This document shows positions 50,861-59,042 of a DNA stretch of 64,000 nucleotides, in pieces. Every line of letters starts with the position of its first letter. Position 1 is the stretch's first letter. The stretch is from Deltaproteobacteria bacterium (GTDB taxonomy: Bacteria; Desulfobacterota; GWC2-55-46): NCBI GenBank assembly GCA_016219015.1, contig JACRCL010000002.1:1-64000 (forward strand). The letters run 5' to 3'. The notes under the pieces are model-generated. The model ran no database searches, was not told the origin of the DNA, and saw only the letters and a list, made by a program, of their open reading frames with translations. The position numbers were made by a program, and so were the translations under genes.

Positions 50861-52030
50861 TCATATCGTCCTTACGGCCATGCTCATCGCCCCGCCCCCG
50901 CCGAGGCATATCGTGGCAAGGCCCTTGCCGCCGCCCCTCTGTTGTAATGCGTTTATAAGCGTTACGAGGATGCGCGCCCCGCTTGCGCCTATGGGGTGGC
51001 CGAGTGCTATGGCCCCGCCGTGGACGTTCAGTTTCAGGGGGTCGATGGAGAGTTCCTTGATAACGGCAAGGGTCTGAGCGGCGAACGCCTCGTTCTCTTC
51101 GATGAGGTCGAAGTCATTGACCTTCATGCCTGTCTTTTTAAGGAGGGCGTTTACCGAGCTTACCGGGGCGATAGTAAACCACTTAGGGTCGGTATGGCTT
51201 GAGGCAAAGCCGATGATTTCGGCGACAGGCTTTATCTTGAGCCTGTCCGCCTTTGTACGCGACATGAGGACGAGGGCGGCTGCTCCGTCGTTAAGCCCGG
51301 GCGAGTTCCCCGCCGTAATTGTCCCGCCCTTCTTGAACACAGGGTCAAGCCCGGAGAGCTTTTTAAGGGTAGTGTCCCGCCTTATGGTCTCGTCGATATC
51401 GATTATCTCGCCATCGATTTCAACCGGCGCAATTTCGTCCCTGAATATCCCTTCATCCGTCGCTTTCATGGCCTTCTTATGGCTCTGGAGCGCGAACGAG
51501 TCCTGGTCTTCCCGGGATATATTGTATCTGGCCACCGTATGCTCGCAGAGCTCCCCCATGTGCTCGCCGTAATAGCAGTCCAGGAGGCCGTCATTGATCA
51601 TCGAATCTTCTATCTTCGCCTCGCCGTACTTCCTGCCCCGCCTCATATCCCTTAAGAGGAAAGGCGCGTTGCTCATCGACTCCATGCCGCCCGCTATCAC
51701 GGCGTCAGCCTCGCCGAGCATGATAGCCTCCGCGCCCAGCGCAACGGCCTTCAGCCCGGAGGCGCAGACCTTGTTCACGGTAAAGGCGTTTATGGTATCG
51801 GGCAGTCCCGCCATGAGAGCGGCCTGGCGCGCGGGGTTCTGCCCGACGCCGGCCGAGACGGCGTTGCCCATTATTACCTCGTCTATGAGGGATTCAAGCC
51901 TGTATCTTCCGATCAGCTCTTTAATGACGATAGAGCCGAGCCGGGGGGCGCTCAAACGCGAGAGCTTCCCCAGGAGCCTTCCGACCGGCGTCCTCAAGCC
52001 GCCTATTATCACGACGTCTTCCATCGGCAT
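50861..52030 (-). CDS. Acetyl-CoA C-acyltransferase (thiolase)
   Basis: This 389-residue enzyme starts DVVIIGGLRTPVGRLLGKLS. The nucleophile cysteine is in NKVCASGLKAVALGAEAI, the catalytic histidine is in NVHGGAIALGHPIGASGARI, and the second cysteine is in GLATICLGGGGAMS. It condenses two acetyl-CoA or cleaves 3-ketoacyl-CoA. Its ATG overlaps the crotonase stop by one base (TAATG), so translation is coupled. Confidence 0.95.
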   Translation of the reverse strand: MPMEDVVIIGGLRTPVGRLLGKLSRLSAPRLGSIVIKELIGRYRLESLIDEVIMGNAVSAGVGQNPARQAALMAGLPDTINAFTVNKVCASGLKAVALGAEAIMLGEADAVIAGGMESMSNAPFLLRDMRRGRKYGEAKIEDSMINDGLLDCYYGEHMGELCEHTVARYNISREDQDSFALQSHKKAMKATDEGIFRDEIAPVEIDGEIIDIDETIRRDTTLKKLSGLDPVFKKGGTITAGNSPGLNDGAAALVLMSRTKADRLKIKPVAEIIGFASSHTDPKWFTIAPVSSVNALLKKTGMKVNDFDLIEENEAFAAQTLAVIKELSIDPLKLNVHGGAIALGHPIGASGARILVTLINALQQRGGGKGLATICLGGGGAMSMAVRTI

Positions 52031-52764
52031 TATTTCTTCTTCAGGAACTCGCCCATGAGCCTTTTCTGGTCCTCGTAGGAGAACATCGAGCTGAAAAGCT
52101 CCATCTCTTTTTCGAAGGAGCCGGAGTTGATCAGCCTTTTTACCGCCTCAAGGCACTGTATTGGTTTTGACGCCAGCAGTTGGACGAGGTTCGAAAGCTC
52201 AAGCCCGAGCCTGTCGGCAGGGACTATCCTGTTTATCAGCCCGAGGCCCAGGGCCTCTTCGGCGTAGACCCTCCTGCCGGTGAATATAAGCTCCTTTGCC
52301 TTGAGCCTGCCCAGGCGGCGCGTGAGCCTCTGGGTCCCTCCGGCGCCGGGGAGTATCCCGATGTTTATCTCAGGCGCGCCGAAGACGGCCTTCTCGGAGG
52401 CTATGACGAGGTCGCACGACAGCGCCATCTCAAGCCCTCCGCCAAGGGCAAACCCGTTAACGCCGGCCACGACCGGCCTCGGGAAGGCCTCGAAAAGGTC
52501 CATCACCCTGTGGATGAGCCTTGCGAACTTCATCGCCTCCGTTGGACCGAACCCCGACATCTCCTTTATGTCAGCCCCCGCGCAGAAGGTAGCGCCCGTG
52601 CCCGTAATCGCGAGGGCCCTGATATTTTCCTTTGTTGAGTTCAGGACGCCGAACGCCCGGACGAGGTCGTTCAATACCGGGGTCGAAAGGATGTTCGCGC
52701 GCGGGTTGTCGAACGTGAGCAGGGTGACCCGGCCCTCGTCTATCCTGAAACCGTTATAATCCAT
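52030..52764 (-). CDS. Enoyl-CoA hydratase (crotonase)
   Basis: The protein has 244 residues from ATG 52764; AGGAGG lies 6 nt before it, which rules out the start at 52788. The oxyanion-hole block FCAGADIKEMS is present, and both catalytic glutamates are seen, one in GGGLEMALSCDLVIAS and one in FGAPEINIGILPGAGG. It hydrates trans-2-enoyl-CoA. It is the first gene of the operon and lies next to a family E repeat, which may hold the promoter. Confidence 0.94.
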   Translation of the reverse strand: MDYNGFRIDEGRVTLLTFDNPRANILSTPVLNDLVRAFGVLNSTKENIRALAITGTGATFCAGADIKEMSGFGPTEAMKFARLIHRVMDLFEAFPRPVVAGVNGFALGGGLEMALSCDLVIASEKAVFGAPEINIGILPGAGGTQRLTRRLGRLKAKELIFTGRRVYAEEALGLGLINRIVPADRLGLELSNLVQLLASKPIQCLEAVKRLINSGSFEKEMELFSSMFSYEDQKRLMGEFLKKK

Positions 52765-52778
52765 CAGGCCTCCTTTTT

Positions 52779-52889
52779 GAACACGCACAGCGAGCGCATT
52801 CCCCGCTGCTTGCGGCGGGGTTTAGCGAGCGAATCGAAATTTTTTCCTTTTGTGTCGAAGATTCCCCGCAGCTTGCTGCGGGGAGATTC
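52779..52889 (+). repeat. Repeat family E, copy 3
   Basis: It reads gaacacgcacagcgagcgc, an inner stem ccccgc/gcgggg, ttgtgtcgaagattc and the final hairpin ccccgcagc/gctgcgggg. Confidence 0.8.
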
Positions 52890-52971
52890 AACGGGGGGCT
52901 TATCCCCGTTACAATTAAAGTATCAAATCACTTTTTTGTCAAATGCGCTGATACGGGCGTTGCCGGGACGG

Positions 52972-53001
52972 TTGACAACGGGGATTTCAGCGTGGGATAA
53001 T
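52972..53001 (+). promoter_or_regulatory. Promoter of the pyruvate kinase gene
   Basis: TTGACA at 52972-52977 and GATAAT at 52996-53001 are spaced by 18 nt. The ATG at 53010 is 8 nt after the -10 box, and no ribosome site is present. Confidence 0.7.
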
Positions 53002-53009
53002 CTATTGAA

Positions 53010-54476
53010 ATGGAAAAACAGTCTTTCAGGAAAACCAAGGTCGTCGCCACCATCGGCCCCGCCTCTCAGTCGCCTCAGGTCATAGAGGAGCTGTTGAGGG
53101 CGGGCGTTGACGTGGTGAGGCTCAACTTCTCGCACGGCGAAAGAAACCTCCACGGGCAGGTCATAAGGGATGTCAGGGCCGCGAGCAAAAAGCTCAGCCG
53201 CCCGGTGTCGATATTGATGGACCTCCAGGGGCCGAAGATACGGGTAGGGAGGCTCATTAAACCCTCTATAGCGCTTAAAAAGGGGGATAAGCTGCTCATC
53301 AGCGCCGAAGACCTTGACGGGGACGAGAGGATGATATCAACCACCTACGCCGACCTTTACAGGGACGTAAAGGCAGGGGACAGGATACTCATGGACGACG
53401 GCCTCATAGAGGCGAAGGTCAAAGGGGTCGCGGGCAGGGTCGTTGAGTGCGAGGTCGTCTACGGAGGGGTACTCAAAGAGCACAAGGGCATGAACCTGCC
53501 CGGCGTGAACGTAAGCGCCCCGAGCCTGACCGATAAGGACATGGAGGACCTCGACCTCGGCATAGGGCGGGAGGTCGATTATATCGCGCTCTCTTTCGTA
53601 AGGAGGCGCGCTGACCTCGTTGACCTTAAAAGGCGCATAAAGGACAGGGGCGCGGACATCCCGGTAATAGCGAAGATAGAGAAGGCCGAGGCCATAGAGG
53701 ACCTCGACGCGATACTCGACGAGGCCGACGGCATAATGATAGCCAGGGGGGACCTGGGGGTGGAGCTTTCGGCCGAGGTGATACCGATACTGCAGAAAAA
53801 GCTCATCTCGAAGGCGAACGAGGCCGGAAAGATCGTCATAACCGCCACGCAGATGTTAGAATCGATGATAGAGAACGCGAGGCCCACAAGGGCCGAGGCC
53901 TCTGACGTGGCGAACGCGGTATTCGACGGCACCGACGCGCTGATGCTCTCCGGGGAGACGGCCGTAGGCAAGTACCCCGTGAGGGCCGTTGAGATGATGG
54001 TGAGGATAGCCGCTGAGGCCGAAGAGGCCGCGCTTTCGCAGAAGCACTTTTTGAGGAGGAAAAAGCCGCAGGCGGGCTCGTTCGCGCAGGCCGTGGCCTT
54101 CGCGGCCAGCGCCGCGTCCAGCGAGGTCAACTCAAAGGCGATAGCCGTTTTCACCCAGACAGGGGACACCGCGCGGATATTGTCAAAGCTCCGGCCGTCC
54201 ACGAGGGTGGTCGCCTTCACCCCGCTTGAGCCGACGTGGAGGAGGCTTTCTCTGGTGTGGGGGGTCGAGCCGTTCATGTTAGAGTTCGGCGCGCATACGG
54301 ACGAGATGATATGCAGGGGCGAGGCCGCTCTTCTGGATAACGGGGTCGCTTCTCTCGGCGATACCATCGTGATAGTCTCAGGCACCAAGGTCGGCATGAT
54401 AGGCGCCACGAACATGATGAAGATAGACTGGATAGGCAGCGAGGAGTGCAAGCTGTATATAAAGGAGAAGAAGTAA
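53010..54476 (+). CDS. pyk: Pyruvate kinase
   Basis: This 488-residue enzyme makes pyruvate and ATP from phosphoenolpyruvate. It starts RKTKVVATIGPASQSP and has VDVVRLNFSHGERN, the active-site block VIAKIEKAEAIEDLDAIL, GDLGVELSAEVIP and TATQMLESMIENARPTRAEA with the conserved threonine. The C-terminal effector domain (about 360-475) is present. The first ATG is certain because no other fits the family's N-terminus, yet it lies right after the promoter, so the mRNA is probably leaderless. Confidence 0.96.
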   Translation: MEKQSFRKTKVVATIGPASQSPQVIEELLRAGVDVVRLNFSHGERNLHGQVIRDVRAASKKLSRPVSILMDLQGPKIRVGRLIKPSIALKKGDKLLISAEDLDGDERMISTTYADLYRDVKAGDRILMDDGLIEAKVKGVAGRVVECEVVYGGVLKEHKGMNLPGVNVSAPSLTDKDMEDLDLGIGREVDYIALSFVRRRADLVDLKRRIKDRGADIPVIAKIEKAEAIEDLDAILDEADGIMIARGDLGVELSAEVIPILQKKLISKANEAGKIVITATQMLESMIENARPTRAEASDVANAVFDGTDALMLSGETAVGKYPVRAVEMMVRIAAEAEEAALSQKHFLRRKKPQAGSFAQAVAFAASAASSEVNSKAIAVFTQTGDTARILSKLRPSTRVVAFTPLEPTWRRLSLVWGVEPFMLEFGAHTDEMICRGEAALLDNGVASLGDTIVIVSGTKVGMIGATNMMKIDWIGSEECKLYIKEKK

Positions 54477-54483
54477 GGAGGGG

Positions 54484-54506
54484 CGCTGCGCTGGGCGCGT
54501 TTTTTG
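54484..54506 (+). terminator. Possible terminator after pyk
   Basis: A short GC-rich stem gcgctgcgctgggcgc is followed by six T. Confidence 0.4.
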
Positions 54507-54582
54507 AAAACCCTATGCGGGTTCAGGTTTGCAACCTGAACCCTGAAATTTGCAATCCCTCCGGAAATTATCTTAGGCAATG

Positions 54583-54739
54583 CCTCTTTGCGCATTGCCA
54601 TGCGCTTTCGGGCATAGGGCTCGGCTCCCTACAGCCTCCTTCCTCCGGGCGAGCCCGCCGAAGCTTCCTAAGAAATACGCCTTCCGCCCCGCTCGCCCGC
54701 CCCGCCCCCAACCCTACGGTCGCTACGCCCTATGCCCTG
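54583..54739 (-). repeat. Repeat family F, copy 2 (inverted)
   Basis: It is the reverse complement of the copy at 26571, from gcctctttgcgcattgcc to acgccctatgccctg. It lies in a 541-bp gene-free gap with two G hairpins (54518-54543 and 54778-54799). Confidence 0.8.
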
Positions 54740-54808
54740 TGTGTTTGTAAAAACAAAAGATAAAAGAAAAAAGCGGGTTCTGGTTTGCAACCTGAACCGA
54801 ATTTCTAA

Positions 54809-54971
54809 GGAACCTCTGATTAATTAAGTCTTCCTGTCATTCTGAGGGAGCGGAGCGACCGAAGAATCTCGTAACTTGCTGATTTGCATACGATTCTTCC
54901 CTTTCGCTTCGCTCAGGGCTTCGGCTCACACGCTCAGAATGACATGTGGCTGCGAATTAATCAGAGGTTCC
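54809..54971. repeat. Repeat family C copy 3 inside a 17-bp terminal-inverted-repeat element
   Basis: The outer ends GGAACCTCTGATTAATT and AATTAATCAGAGGTTCC are perfect inverted repeats of 17 bp. Inside is the family C palindrome gtcattctgagg ... cgctcagaatgac. The whole looks like a miniature inverted-repeat element of 163 bp. Confidence 0.8.
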
Positions 54972-55017
54972 CTGATACAGTTTTTTTAGCAAGGCCTTTT
55001 TGCGCGCTGTGCTTGCC

Positions 55018-55800
55018 TCATCTCTTCCCGAATATCTCGCTTAAGAATATCTTCATCGCCTCCCAGGAGCGCTTACCCGCCTTTTCATTATAGGCAACGC
55101 CCTTGGAAGGGTCGTTGCCCGAGGCCGGGTTCGTGAAGCTGTGGACAGCCCCTCCGTATATGTTCACCTGCCAGTCCACTCCATTCTTTCTCATCTCGTC
55201 CTCAAAGGCGATGACCTGCTCCATCGACGCGAGTCTGTCCTCGCTCCCGTGGAGCACGAGGACCCTGCCTTTTATGTTTTTGGCGTCTTCGGGGTTGACG
55301 GCGTCGAGATTTCCGTGGAAGCTGACGGCCCCGAGGATGTCGGCCCCGCTCCGGGCGAGCTCGAGAGCCACGGTCCCGCCGAGGCAATAGCCCATGGCGG
55401 CTACTCTGGCCCTGTCGGTTAAGGGGTTGCTTCTAAGCTCATCAAGTCCGTCTCTTGCGCGCTCCCGCATAACGGCCCTGTCCCCTCTTAATATCTCGGC
55501 CAGCCCGGAGGCGCTTTTAGCGTCCTTCGGCCTTATCCCCCTCCCGTACATGTCAGGGGCAAAGGCTATGTAGCCGAGGGCCGCGACCTCCTCAACGCGC
55601 CTTTTTATGTAATCGTTTATCCCCCACCACTCATGGAAGACGAGGACACCCGGCATGGGCCCCTTAACGGCGTCGTCATAGGCGAGATAGCCTTCGAGCA
55701 CGTCGTTGCCGGGCCTGTAGAAGACGTCTTTTTTGACGACCTTCGCGTAAGCCTCCCCGGCCGGCATAAGGAGAAGCATTATGATAATAATGTATCTCAT
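55018..55800 (-). CDS. Dienelactone hydrolase-family protein, exported
   Basis: This 260-residue alpha/beta hydrolase has an N-terminal signal peptide (about 1-19, MRYIIIIMLLLMPAGEAYA). The nucleophile cysteine is in AAMGYCLGGTVALEL, and HGSEDRLASMEQV and GGAVHSFTNPAS give the acid and the histidine. The PGVLVFHEWWGIND block is typical of dienelactone hydrolases. Its real substrate is not known. A B repeat lies upstream. Confidence 0.88.
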   Translation of the reverse strand: MRYIIIIMLLLMPAGEAYAKVVKKDVFYRPGNDVLEGYLAYDDAVKGPMPGVLVFHEWWGINDYIKRRVEEVAALGYIAFAPDMYGRGIRPKDAKSASGLAEILRGDRAVMRERARDGLDELRSNPLTDRARVAAMGYCLGGTVALELARSGADILGAVSFHGNLDAVNPEDAKNIKGRVLVLHGSEDRLASMEQVIAFEDEMRKNGVDWQVNIYGGAVHSFTNPASGNDPSKGVAYNEKAGKRSWEAMKIFLSEIFGKR

Positions 55801-55814
55801 ATTTTATGTGTGCT

Positions 55815-55929
55815 CAGGCTGCTCAAAATAGAGTCCGCGAGGCATTGAGGACGCGAGGAATGAGACGTACTCACCTTTCGTTATGACAAGACGAAGCCAA
55901 CGAAGCAGATGGACTTTTTCAGCAGCCTG
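55815..55929 (-). repeat. Repeat family B copy between two convergent-side genes
   Basis: On the minus strand it begins caggctgctgaaaaagtcc and ends ctctattttgagcagcctg. It lies between the dienelactone hydrolase and the quinone oxidoreductase gene. Confidence 0.85.
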
Positions 55930-55933
55930 TATC

Positions 55934-56893
55934 TCAGGGGACAAGGACGATCTTCCCGTAGGCGCGCTCCTCCAATATCGCGTGGTGCGCCGCTTGCGCG
56001 TCCTTGAGCGGCATCTCCCGCCCGATTATCGGCCTCAACGTCCCGTTCTCAAGCCCTGCCACAATGGCCGAGTGTATGCTGAAAAGCTCTTTTTCAGTCG
56101 CGTTAAATAGCGACATGCCCAGTATATTGCCGTCCCTTCCCATCGATTCTCTCGGGTCTATCTCTATTTTACCCCTGCACCCTACGACGACTATCCTGCC
56201 GCCTTTTGCTATCGTCTTCAGGTCAGAGGCGAGGTTCACGTTCGCGAGGAACTCTATTATGACATCCGCGCCGTTGCCTCCTGTCAGCCTCATTACCTCG
56301 TCCATGTGGTCTGCCCTTGTGTGGTCCACCACATAATGCGCCCCTTCTTTAAGGGCAAGGGCTCGTCCGCGCTCCGTACCGGCGGTGCCGATGACCTTCA
56401 TGCCCGCGGCCCTGGCGAGCTGGACAGCGGCCACTCCTACCCCGCCGCTTGCGCCGTGGACGAGGACCATCTCTCCGGGCAAGGCCTTTGCGCGCTGGAA
56501 TATCGCCCTGTAAGCGGTGGCAAAAGGCACGCCCAATGACGCGCCCTGTGCAAATGTCGCTCCCTCAGGCAATTTGTGCGCCTGCGCTTCTTTGCAGAGC
56601 GTCTTTTCGGCGTAAGCGCCGGTTATGGTCCCCGAGGTATATACCCTGTCGCCGGGGGAGAATCCTTTTACGCCCTCTCCGGTTGCCTCGACTACCCCGG
56701 CCGCGTCGGAGCCCGGCGTGAACGGAAGGGCCCTCGCGCCGTAACTCCCTGCCCTGATATACGTATCGACAGGGTTTACTCCGACGGCCTTTACGCTTAT
56801 GAGCACCTGTCCCGGGCCGGGCCTCGGGGCCTCGACGTCTTCAAATTTCATGACCTCCGGCGGGCCGAACTCGTGCACCCGTATAGCCTTCAT
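55934..56893 (-). CDS. NADPH:quinone oxidoreductase-type zinc-independent MDR protein
   Basis: This 319-residue medium-chain dehydrogenase has the GroES-like start MKAIRVHEFGPPEVMKFEDV and then VGVNPVDTYIRAGSY, typical of zeta-crystallin/quinone oxidoreductases. The Rossmann motif is VHGASGGVGVAAVQLARAAG (about 145-165). No zinc-binding cysteine cluster is seen. It ends just 5 nt from the B repeat. It probably reduces quinones or enones. Confidence 0.92.
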   Translation of the reverse strand: MKAIRVHEFGPPEVMKFEDVEAPRPGPGQVLISVKAVGVNPVDTYIRAGSYGARALPFTPGSDAAGVVEATGEGVKGFSPGDRVYTSGTITGAYAEKTLCKEAQAHKLPEGATFAQGASLGVPFATAYRAIFQRAKALPGEMVLVHGASGGVGVAAVQLARAAGMKVIGTAGTERGRALALKEGAHYVVDHTRADHMDEVMRLTGGNGADVIIEFLANVNLASDLKTIAKGGRIVVVGCRGKIEIDPRESMGRDGNILGMSLFNATEKELFSIHSAIVAGLENGTLRPIIGREMPLKDAQAAHHAILEERAYGKIVLVP

Positions 56894-56949
56894 AAAATTG
56901 ACCTCCGCATCTATGTATGAATTAAGGCTGCTGAAAAAAGTACATAAAT

Positions 56950-57064
56950 TGTCATTCTGAGGAGCCTAAGGCGACGAAGAATCCCGTTACTCGTTTATTC
57001 ATAACCCTTAGATTCTTCCCCCTTCACTTCGCTCAGGGCTTCGGCTCACACGCTCAGAATGACA
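56950..57064 (+). repeat. Repeat family C, copy 4
   Basis: It reads tgtcattctgaggagcctaag ... cacgctcagaatgaca in near-palindromic form. A fragment of family B (aggctgctgaaaaaagt) sits just before it at 56925. Confidence 0.85.
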
Positions 57065-57129
57065 AGCTTGCAGCTAATACAAGTATTACACATTTTTATT
57101 ATCCCGGCAGGTGGGGCAGGGTCTATTTG

Positions 57130-57163
57130 AAAAAAAGCGCCCCTTCCTTACGGAAGGGGCGCT
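57130..57163 (-). terminator. Terminator of the glucan phosphorylase gene
   Basis: The stem AGCGCCCCTTCC / GGAAGGGGCGCT has a 4-nt loop and on the minus strand is followed by TTTTTTT. Confidence 0.9.
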
Positions 57164-57188
57164 AAAGGACGATTACACCAAATTCATG

Positions 57189-58904
57189 TTACCTAATGTA
57201 CGCCTCGGTAACATACCTCCTCATCATCCTGTGGGAGTTGAAGTAGTAGGCGACCTTGCCTATGGAGTTCTCCATCATCTTTATCCATATCTCCCGGTGG
57301 TTGTAGTAGGTTGGCAGGACGAGGTTCTCGAGTTTATTGTACAGGTCCTCGGCGTCCTGCTCGAATGTCGATTGGGTAAGCGTAGCCTCGGTGGGTGGCG
57401 GGCCTATGGACCAGCCCGTATAGCCTTCGATGTGCCCCTCTATCCACCAGCCGTCGAGCACGCTGAAGTTTATGACGCCGTTATGCGCCGCCTTCATGCC
57501 GCTCGTGCCCGAGGCCTCCCTCGGCCTCATAGGGGTGTTGAGCCACACGTCCACGCCCGAGACCATCTGGAGCGCGAGGTCCATGTTGTAGTTCTGGAGG
57601 TAGACTATCTTTATGGAGTCCTTGAGGACGCCCGCCTTCCTTATTATCTCCTCGATATTCCTCTTGCCGTCGCCGTCCTTAGGGTGCGCCTTGCCCGCGT
57701 AGATGACCTGTATCCTGCCGGAGCCTATCTTTTTAAGCCGCTCTATGTCCGAGAGCAGGAGGTTCGCCCTCTTGTAGGCCGTGGCCCTGCGCGCGAAGCC
57801 GATTGTCAGGGTGTCGTAGTCCATGGACGCGCCCGTGAGGCGGTTAACAAAGTCAACGAGCTTCTTTTTCGCCTCCATGTGGGCGTCCCAGAGCTCTACG
57901 GGCGGGATCTTGTCTATCCTTACGAAAAGCTCGGGCTCGTTCGCCCAGCCCGGGAGGTATTTGTCGTAGAGCCTGGCGAAGCTCTCGCAGGTCCAGGTGA
58001 AGCTGTGGACGCCGTTCGTTATGGCCTGTATCTTATAGCCGGGGAAGAGTATCTTCGAGACCTCTCCGTGTTTTTTGGCCACCCCGTTTATGTACTGGCT
58101 CAGGTTCATGGCAAGGAGCGTCATGTTCAGCTTGTCCTTCCCGGCGAGGTCCTTCAAGACGTCTATCGGTATGGTCTCGCCCACGACCTGCCTGACCATG
58201 TCGTAAGGGAACTTGTCGTGGCCCGCCTCCACAGGCGTATGCGTGGTAAAGACGCACAGGTCTTTTACCTTCTCGACGTCCCATATCTCCCTTTCGTCCC
58301 AGACGGACTCGATGTCCCTCCTGTGCCTTTTAAGCAGCTCCAGCGTAAGCAGGGCTGCGTGCCCCTCGTTCATGTGGTACTTTTTTATCCTGAAGCCGAG
58401 CGCCCGGAGCATAAGCACCCCGCCTATGCCCAGCACCATCTCCTGCTTGAGCCTGTAGCGGTCGTCCCCGCCGTAGAGGTAATGGGTCAACTGCCTGTCC
58501 TCGGGCGCGTTCTCCGGCAGGTCCGTGTCGAGGAAGAATATCGGGACGTTCCACTTCGTGACAAGGCTTGAGATGTTGTAGACCCACGCCTGGACAGCGA
58601 CCTCCCGGTCCTCGATGGTGAGCCTTATCTTCTGCGGCACAAGCGACATCTGCTCGGCAGGGTTCCATTCCTCGGGGTGCTCAACCTGCCTGCCGCCCGC
58701 GTCTATCTCCTGCCTGAAGAAGCCCTTTCTGTATATGAGCGTTACCGCCACCATGGGGAGGTTCAGGTCGGCCGCTGATTTTATGGTGTCCCCGGCAAGG
58801 ACCCCCAGGCCGCCGCTGTAGGTGGGTATGTCGTTCCTGAAACCGACCTCCATGGAGAAGTAGGCTATCTTTGACTCAGAGGTTAACTCCTGAATATATT
58901 TCAT
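57189..58904 (-). CDS. glgP: Alpha-glucan phosphorylase (short form)
   Basis: This 571-residue enzyme is the short, GT35-type maltodextrin/glycogen phosphorylase of bacteria and archaea, shorter than E. coli GlgP (about 815). N-terminal block IAYFSMEVGFRNDIPTYSGG and GLGVLAGDTIKSAADL are family signatures. The PLP lysine is in REASGTSGMKAAHNGVINF. It releases glucose-1-phosphate from storage glucan. No other glycogen gene is next to it. A good terminator follows. Confidence 0.95.
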   Translation of the reverse strand: MKYIQELTSESKIAYFSMEVGFRNDIPTYSGGLGVLAGDTIKSAADLNLPMVAVTLIYRKGFFRQEIDAGGRQVEHPEEWNPAEQMSLVPQKIRLTIEDREVAVQAWVYNISSLVTKWNVPIFFLDTDLPENAPEDRQLTHYLYGGDDRYRLKQEMVLGIGGVLMLRALGFRIKKYHMNEGHAALLTLELLKRHRRDIESVWDEREIWDVEKVKDLCVFTTHTPVEAGHDKFPYDMVRQVVGETIPIDVLKDLAGKDKLNMTLLAMNLSQYINGVAKKHGEVSKILFPGYKIQAITNGVHSFTWTCESFARLYDKYLPGWANEPELFVRIDKIPPVELWDAHMEAKKKLVDFVNRLTGASMDYDTLTIGFARRATAYKRANLLLSDIERLKKIGSGRIQVIYAGKAHPKDGDGKRNIEEIIRKAGVLKDSIKIVYLQNYNMDLALQMVSGVDVWLNTPMRPREASGTSGMKAAHNGVINFSVLDGWWIEGHIEGYTGWSIGPPPTEATLTQSTFEQDAEDLYNKLENLVLPTYYNHREIWIKMMENSIGKVAYYFNSHRMMRRYVTEAYIR

Positions 58905-58993
58905 AAAATTCCCTTTTTTTCGGTGATTAAGGAATTATACAACATCAAAGGAGTTAATCAAGGCTTTTCAGGATATTTTTTTTGCAAGCACCG

Positions 58994-59022
58994 TTGGAAC
59001 TTACCCCGGTATATGCTATAAT
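58994..59022 (+). promoter_or_regulatory. Promoter of the lytic transglycosylase gene
   Basis: TTGGAA at 58994-58999 and a perfect TATAAT at 59017-59022 are spaced by 17 nt. AAGGAG at 59031 is the ribosome site for ATG 59043. Confidence 0.75.
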
Positions 59023-59042
59023 ACGCGTCGAAGGAGTCTTGG

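Noticed and set aside
57111-58571. 486-residue plus-strand ORF
   Set aside because: It is antisense to the certain glucan phosphorylase gene, and its translation (many V, Y, R, L) is what GC-rich antisense frames produce here.
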